From assembly GCA_030696435.1 (NCBI GenBank), contig JAUYSF010000085.1:1-8751 (forward strand): 8,751 nucleotides of DNA. Direction: 5' to 3'. Under the pieces are notes generated by a model. That model saw only the letters and a list, made by a program, of their open reading frames with translations, made no database searches and was not told the DNA's origin. Below, in pieces: positions 5,094 through 8,751 of the stretch. The position numbers and the translations under genes are program-made. The DNA comes from Desulfoprunum sp. (GTDB lineage Bacteria > Desulfobacterota > Desulfobulbia > Desulfobulbales > Desulfocapsaceae). Position 1 is the stretch's first letter. Every line of letters starts with the position of its first letter.

Positions 5094-7346
5094 ATGCCAC
5101 GACTGACCGAACAGGAGCAGCAGGAGATTATCCGCTTTATCGAGGCGGACAGGCCGTTGCCGGAGAAGTATCGCTTTCTGCTGTTTGAGGACAAACGGGA
5201 AGTGGAACTGGTCTGGAATGGCAAGACGAGCGAGGTCTGCAATATCGTGCTGCCCTTTCAGGTCATCGAGCAGGTGGACGAACCGCGCGCCGAAAAGGAC
5301 ACCCGCATGCAGATGAGCCTGTTCGATCTGGACGTCCGGGGCCGCCAGCTCAAGGGCTGGACCAACAAGCTGATCTGGGGCGACAACAAGCTCATCCTCT
5401 CATCGCTGAAAAACGGCCCGCTGCGCGAGGAGATCGAAAAGCAGGGCGGCCTCAAACTGATCTACATCGATCCGCCGTTCGATGTCGGCGCAGATTTCAG
5501 CATGGATATCGAGATCGGCCCTTCGACAGGCTCAGGGCAAACGGAGACCTTCACCAAGAAGCCCAACATCCTGGAAGAAATCGCCTACCGCGACACCTGG
5601 GGTAAAGGCGCCGATTCCTTCATTTCCATGATCTACGAGCGGTTGGTGTTGATGCGGGACTTGCTGGCTGATGATGGGAGTATTTATGTGCATTGTGATT
5701 GGCGGGTGAATAGCTTTATGCGGTTGGCCATGGATGAAGTCTTTGGTTCCAGTCATTATCGCAACGAGCTTCGGTGGAAAAGGCAACCGCCTCGCGGAGC
5801 GAAAGCGATTTCGAGGCAGTATGCGAAAAGCTCGGACACAATCCTCTACTACTCTCTTCAGGACCGCTATGTGTGGAATCCGCAGTTCAAGGAATACAGC
5901 GCGGAATATGTGAAATCGAAATTCACCTATAAAGACAAAGATGGCCGCGTGTATCGAATTGATAACATTGGGGACTATTCGAAAACGTCCATCGCCGAGT
6001 TCAGGAAACGAGGGCGTATCTATGATTATCCGTCAGGAAAGGTCGGACTCATTCGCTACCTCGACGAAGCGAAAGGTGAAGCGATTACTGACATCTGGTT
6101 GGACATTGCCGAGGTAAACTCGCAAGCGATTGAAGATACAAAATACGCAACCCAAAAACCCGCAGCCCTGCTCGAACGCATCATCAAAGCCTCTTCCAAC
6201 GAAGGTGACTTGGTGGCCGACTTCTTCTGTGGCTCCGGCACCGCCGCCGCCGTGGCGGAGAAATTGGGGCGCAAGTGGATCGTCAGCGATCTCGGCAAGT
6301 TCGCCATCCATACCACCCGCAAGCGCCTGATCGGCGTGCAACGGAAACTCAAGGCCGATGGCAAAGATTACCGGGCCTTTGAAATCCTCAACCTGGGCAG
6401 GTACGAACGACAGCACTACATCGGCGTCAATCCCAACCTGCGCGAGGCAGAACAGCAGAAGCAACTGGAAGAAAAAGAGGCGGCCTTCCTGGAGCTGATC
6501 CTGCGGGCCTATCGCGCGGAGAAGACCACGGGTTTTGCCACCTTCCACGGCAAAAAGGCCGGGCGGCTGGTGGCGGTCGGCCCGGTGAACCTGCCGGTGA
6601 CGCGGCTCTTTGTCGAGGAGATCATCCTGGAATGCCGCAAAAAGCACATCACCAAAGTGGATATCCTGGGTTTTGAGTTTGAGATGGGGCTGTTCCCCAA
6701 TGTGCTGGATGAGGCGCGGAGCAAGGGCATTGACATCGCACCCAAGTACATCCCCGCCGATGTGTTCGATAAACGGGCGGTGGAAAAAAACCAGGTGGTG
6801 TTTCACGATGTGTCCTATATCGAGGTCAAGCCGCACATCCGGGAAGGCAAGAAAGGCGTGTCCCCAGCCGTGGCGATGGAGCTGACCGATTTTTCGGTCT
6901 TCTACTCGCAGGACTCGATTGCCAACGCCGAGGCGGCCATCAAGAACAAGGGCAGTCGGATCGTGGTCGAGAAGGGCCAGATTGTCAAGGTGAGCAAGGA
7001 CAAGGACGGCATCGTCACCCGCGAAGTGTTGACCCAGCACTGGACGGACTGGATTGATTACTGGTCGGTGGACTTCGACTTCGAGAGCAAGCGGGAAATC
7101 ATCCGGGTAAAAAATGACCCTTCGACGGGCTCAGGACAGGACGGCGAATGGGAAGAACAATGGACCGGGGACTACGTCTTTGAGAACGAGTGGCAGAGCT
7201 TCCGCACCAAGAAGGCCCGTGCGTTGGAGCTGAAAAGCGTTTTTCAAGAATGCATGCCGGGGCGGCGCAAGATCGCGGTCAAGGTGGTGGACATCTTCGG
7301 CAACGACACGATGATGATTGTCGACGTGAGCGTGGGAAAGAACTGA
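5094..7346 (+). CDS. mod: Type III restriction-modification methyltransferase (Mod)
   Basis: This is a DNA adenine-N6 methyltransferase subunit of 750 residues that sets the specificity of a type III restriction system and protects host DNA. The catalytic motif DPPF is at residues 126-129. The S-adenosylmethionine-binding motif FCGSG is at 378-382 and comes after it, the beta-class order typical of Mod. Just before [19 protein letters not shown] is a family hallmark, and IYVHCDWR follows. Target recognition should lie between about 215 and 350. There the DNA is lower in GC (40% at 5881-5940 against 72% at 6541-6600), suggesting an exchanged specificity region. Two in-frame PSTGSGQ insertions (143-149 and 676-682) come from a repeated DNA element. 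AAGGAG (5079-5084) precedes the ATG. It is the first gene of an operon with dinD and res. No stop or frameshift is seen, so it should be active. Confidence 0.93.
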   Translation: MPRLTEQEQQEIIRFIEADRPLPEKYRFLLFEDKREVELVWNGKTSEVCNIVLPFQVIEQVDEPRAEKDTRMQMSLFDLDVRGRQLKGWTNKLIWGDNKLILSSLKNGPLREEIEKQGGLKLIYIDPPFDVGADFSMDIEIGPSTGSGQTETFTKKPNILEEIAYRDTWGKGADSFISMIYERLVLMRDLLADDGSIYVHCDWRVNSFMRLAMDEVFGSSHYRNELRWKRQPPRGAKAISRQYAKSSDTILYYSLQDRYVWNPQFKEYSAEYVKSKFTYKDKDGRVYRIDNIGDYSKTSIAEFRKRGRIYDYPSGKVGLIRYLDEAKGEAITDIWLDIAEVNSQAIEDTKYATQKPAALLERIIKASSNEGDLVADFFCGSGTAAAVAEKLGRKWIVSDLGKFAIHTTRKRLIGVQRKLKADGKDYRAFEILNLGRYERQHYIGVNPNLREAEQQKQLEEKEAAFLELILRAYRAEKTTGFATFHGKKAGRLVAVGPVNLPVTRLFVEEIILECRKKHITKVDILGFEFEMGLFPNVLDEARSKGIDIAPKYIPADVFDKRAVEKNQVVFHDVSYIEVKPHIREGKKGVSPAVAMELTDFSVFYSQDSIANAEAAIKNKGSRIVVEKGQIVKVSKDKDGIVTREVLTQHWTDWIDYWSVDFDFESKREIIRVKNDPSTGSGQDGEWEEQWTGDYVFENEWQSFRTKKARALELKSVFQECMPGRRKIAVKVVDIFGNDTMMIVDVSVGKN
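5519..5540 (+). repeat. Interspersed 22-bp repeat in mod, copy 1 (encodes PSTGSGQ)
   Basis: This copy begins CCCTTCGACAGGCTCAGG and matches the copy at 7118-7139 at 19 of 22 bases. The complementary strand contains CCTGAGCCTGTCGAAGG, which resembles a short interspersed repeat I have seen scattered in many environmental bacterial genomes, often between genes. It is translated as PSTGSGQ in a loop just after the catalytic DPPF, without breaking the frame. Confidence 0.75.
7118..7139 (+). repeat. Interspersed 22-bp repeat in mod, copy 2 (encodes PSTGSGQ)
   Basis: This second copy differs from the first at three positions. Two of these are silent third-position changes in the same reading frame (ACA to ACG and CAA to CAG), and GGG to GGA is also silent, so the peptide PSTGSGQ is unchanged. 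It falls in an acidic, probably exposed segment ([15 protein letters not shown]) of the C-terminal part of Mod. Confidence 0.75.
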
Positions 7347-7357
7347 GGGAGAGAGTA

Positions 7358-8218
7358 ATGGCGAAGAAAATTGTGAAGACAACCGGCGAACATGCCTCGC
7401 CTTTCGAGCAGATCAAACGCACGAACGATGCTGGTATGGAATTTTGGTCAAGCCGCGACTTTGCCGGGGTCTTAGGCTACAGCGACTACCGAAATTTTGG
7501 GGGAGTTGTTGAGAAGGCCAAAATGGCCTGTTTCAACAGCGGACACCGTCTCGAGGACCATTTCGTTGACGTCACCGAAATGGTCACCATCGGTAGCGGT
7601 GCGGAACGACAAGTTAAAACCATCCTGCTGTCGCGTTACGCCTGTTATTTGGCTATCCAGAACGCCGATCCCAATAAGGAGATCGTGGCGCAGGGGCAAA
7701 CCTACTTTGCGACTCAGACCCGGCGGCAGGAATTGGCGGACGAACGCATCGAGGACGATCGGCGGGTTCTGTTGCGTGAAGAGATGCGTCGCCACAACGT
7801 TCAGTTGGCCGATGCGGCCAAGGATGCGGGCGTCATCGAACCCATAGACTACGCCATCTTTCAAAATCATGGATATATGGGGCTTTATGGCGGCTTGAAG
7901 CAGGAAGATATCCACCGCCGGAAAGGCTTGAAAAAGAGCCAGAAGATTCTCGATCACATGGGCAGCACGGAACTGGCGGCGAACCTGTTTCGCGCAACCC
8001 AGGCAGAGGAGAAGCTGCGCCGGGACGAGGTGAAGGGGAAGGCCGCCGCGAACCGGACGCATCGTGAAGTCGGCGCAAAGGTGCGGCAAACCATCCAGGA
8101 ATTGGGCGGCACGATGCCCGAAGAATTGCCGGCGGCAGAAAGTATCAAGAAGATCGAGACCAAACAGTGCAAGCAACTCGGCAAGGCCGAGAAGCCCGCA
8201 AAAAAGAAAGGCGAGTGA
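7358..8218 (+). CDS. dinD: DinD-family DNA damage-inducible protein
   Basis: This is a 286-residue homologue of E. coli DinD (about 275 residues), recognised along its whole length. Markers are the BRO-N/KilA-like N-terminal part (about 25-125, with WSSRDFAGVLGYSDYRNF and SRYACYLAIQNADP), GQTYFATQTRRQELAD (113-128), FQNHGYMGLYGG (168-179), KILDHMGSTELAANLFRATQ (196-215) and VRQTIQELGGTMPEELP (242-258). In E. coli the gene is SOS-induced and the protein is reported to disassemble RecA filaments. The start at 7358 has GGGAGAG just before it; longer in-frame extensions only overlap mod. The gaps to mod (11 nt) and res (6 nt) imply one transcript and translational coupling. The tail is rich in lysine. 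No LexA box is visible, so control is probably with the restriction genes. A role in limiting RecA action on restriction breaks is plausible but inferred. Confidence 0.93.
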   Translation: MAKKIVKTTGEHASPFEQIKRTNDAGMEFWSSRDFAGVLGYSDYRNFGGVVEKAKMACFNSGHRLEDHFVDVTEMVTIGSGAERQVKTILLSRYACYLAIQNADPNKEIVAQGQTYFATQTRRQELADERIEDDRRVLLREEMRRHNVQLADAAKDAGVIEPIDYAIFQNHGYMGLYGGLKQEDIHRRKGLKKSQKILDHMGSTELAANLFRATQAEEKLRRDEVKGKAAANRTHREVGAKVRQTIQELGGTMPEELPAAESIKKIETKQCKQLGKAEKPAKKKGE

Positions 8219-8224
8219 CCGGAC

Positions 8225-8751
8225 ATGGCCCTGCATAAAGACTTTCCGCAATCCCCGCACGCGATTCTCGACCCAACCATCCGCTGGTTCCCCGCCGATG
8301 AGGCTTTGCGCGAGACCAGCATGGAGAAGCTCATGCCGCCGCTCGTGGCGGAGCTGCGCCGCAAGGTGAAGGGGTTCCGGGACGGAGGCTACGTGGGCGC
8401 GGCGGACACCAGCCGGAGCCTGCTCAATTGGTGGTTCAACACGCCGCATCTGTTGCCGAAGGCCGACGGCACCATGGCGGAGTTTCAATACTACTTCGCC
8501 CAGCGCGAGGCGCTGGAGACGATTGTCTACCTCTACGATGTGGCGGGGGTTAAGGACAAACATGACCTGATGCGCTTCGATGCCAGCGGCCTTGTATCCG
8601 GGAGCATGTTCGACGAGACCTGGCGGCGGTTCGTGGTGAAGATGGCGACAGGCAGTGGCAAGACCAAGGTCTTGAGCCTGGCGCTGGCGTGGAGTTTTTA
8701 TCATAAACTCTACGAGGCCGAATCGGAACTGGCGCGCAACTTCCTGGTCAT
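8225..8751 (+). CDS. res: Type III restriction endonuclease subunit (Res), N-terminal part (3' truncated by window)
   Basis: The frame opens 6 nt after the dinD stop and stays open to the window end, giving the first 175 residues. MATGSGKT at 140-147 is the Walker A motif of a superfamily 2 helicase/translocase, as in the Res subunits that pair with type III Mod proteins to cleave DNA at a distance from the recognition site. Full members are usually 900 to 1000 residues, so most of the motor and the nuclease domain lie outside. The N-terminal WWFN and FQYYFAQREALETIVYLYD (a Q-motif-like helix before the ATPase) fit the family. No strong ribosome site precedes the ATG, so translation is probably coupled to dinD. 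Whether the nuclease is intact cannot be judged here. Confidence 0.9.
   Translation, partial: MALHKDFPQSPHAILDPTIRWFPADEALRETSMEKLMPPLVAELRRKVKGFRDGGYVGAADTSRSLLNWWFNTPHLLPKADGTMAEFQYYFAQREALETIVYLYDVAGVKDKHDLMRFDASGLVSGSMFDETWRRFVVKMATGSGKTKVLSLALAWSFYHKLYEAESELARNFLV

Noticed and set aside
4870..5106. Plus-strand open frame of 78 codons just before mod
   Set aside because: It runs through the probable promoter, leader and start of mod and has no protein features.
6033..7040. Minus-strand open frame of 335 codons opposite mod
   Set aside because: It is antisense to conserved methyltransferase motifs in GC-rich DNA, where few stops arise on the other strand. Its translation shows no recognisable domain.
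7190..7357. Extension of dinD upstream to an ATG at 7190
   Set aside because: It would overlap mod by more than 150 bases, and the extra residues do not resemble DinD. The ATG at 7358 has a good ribosome site and the right protein length.
7472..8704. Minus-strand open frame of 410 codons opposite dinD and res
   Set aside because: It lies opposite two well-supported genes. High GC and codon bias explain the lack of stops, and the protein resembles nothing.

Overview
The window reads as a bacterial chromosome segment, most likely from an anaerobic respiratory deltaproteobacterium (Desulfobacterota or Desulfuromonadales type). The reasons are two NrfD-type quinone-interacting membrane proteins, a Tat-exported protein with sixteen cluster-ligand cysteines, a periplasmic c7-type triheme cytochrome, a textbook -24/-12 (sigma-54) promoter, and a MerR-family regulator with a CW-type cysteine motif. 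No rRNA or tRNA gene, CRISPR array or intact insertion sequence is visible, so the lineage is inferred from gene content only.

Region A (1-2049) is the end of a respiratory operon on the + strand: the C-terminal half of an NrfD-like membrane subunit (cut by the window edge), a four-cluster [4Fe-4S] protein with a twin-arginine signal, a triheme c-type cytochrome with a Sec signal, and a strong intrinsic terminator. The set has the parts of a membrane module that moves electrons between the menaquinone pool and periplasmic c-type haem (compare Nrf, Psr, DsrJOP and the Geobacter CbcSTU type). Its direction and terminal partner cannot be read here.

Region B (2050-4512) is a second transcription unit. 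About 520 bp of regulatory DNA carries repeated CGCA-N3-TGCG dyads and, 120 to 340 bp further on, a sigma-54 promoter with exact spacing. It drives an 81-residue single-helix membrane protein, a complete 393-residue NrfD paralogue, and a MerR/HspR-like regulator, followed by a GC-rich hairpin. The two NrfD proteins are clearly homologous, down to a shared C-terminal pattern, but the second has no adjacent Fe-S or cytochrome partner in its own unit. It may work alone or borrow the region A subunits.

Region C (4513-5093) is about 580 bp with no convincing gene. It holds two sizeable dyad structures and an AT-rich stretch that probably contains the promoter of the next operon. It looks like the junction between the respiratory genes and an accessory island.

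Region D (5094-8751) is a tightly packed type III restriction-modification operon: mod (beta-class adenine methyltransferase), dinD (a DinD-family protein, in E. coli an SOS gene whose product acts against RecA filaments), then the start of res (helicase-type restriction subunit, cut by the window edge). The gaps are 11 and 6 nt, so the three genes are almost certainly co-transcribed. Two features stand out. DinD is lodged between modification and restriction subunits. The mod reading frame also carries two near-identical 22-bp copies of an interspersed repeat, each adding the peptide PSTGSGQ in frame. A lower-GC stretch in mod coincides with the expected target-recognition region and suggests allelic exchange of DNA specificity.
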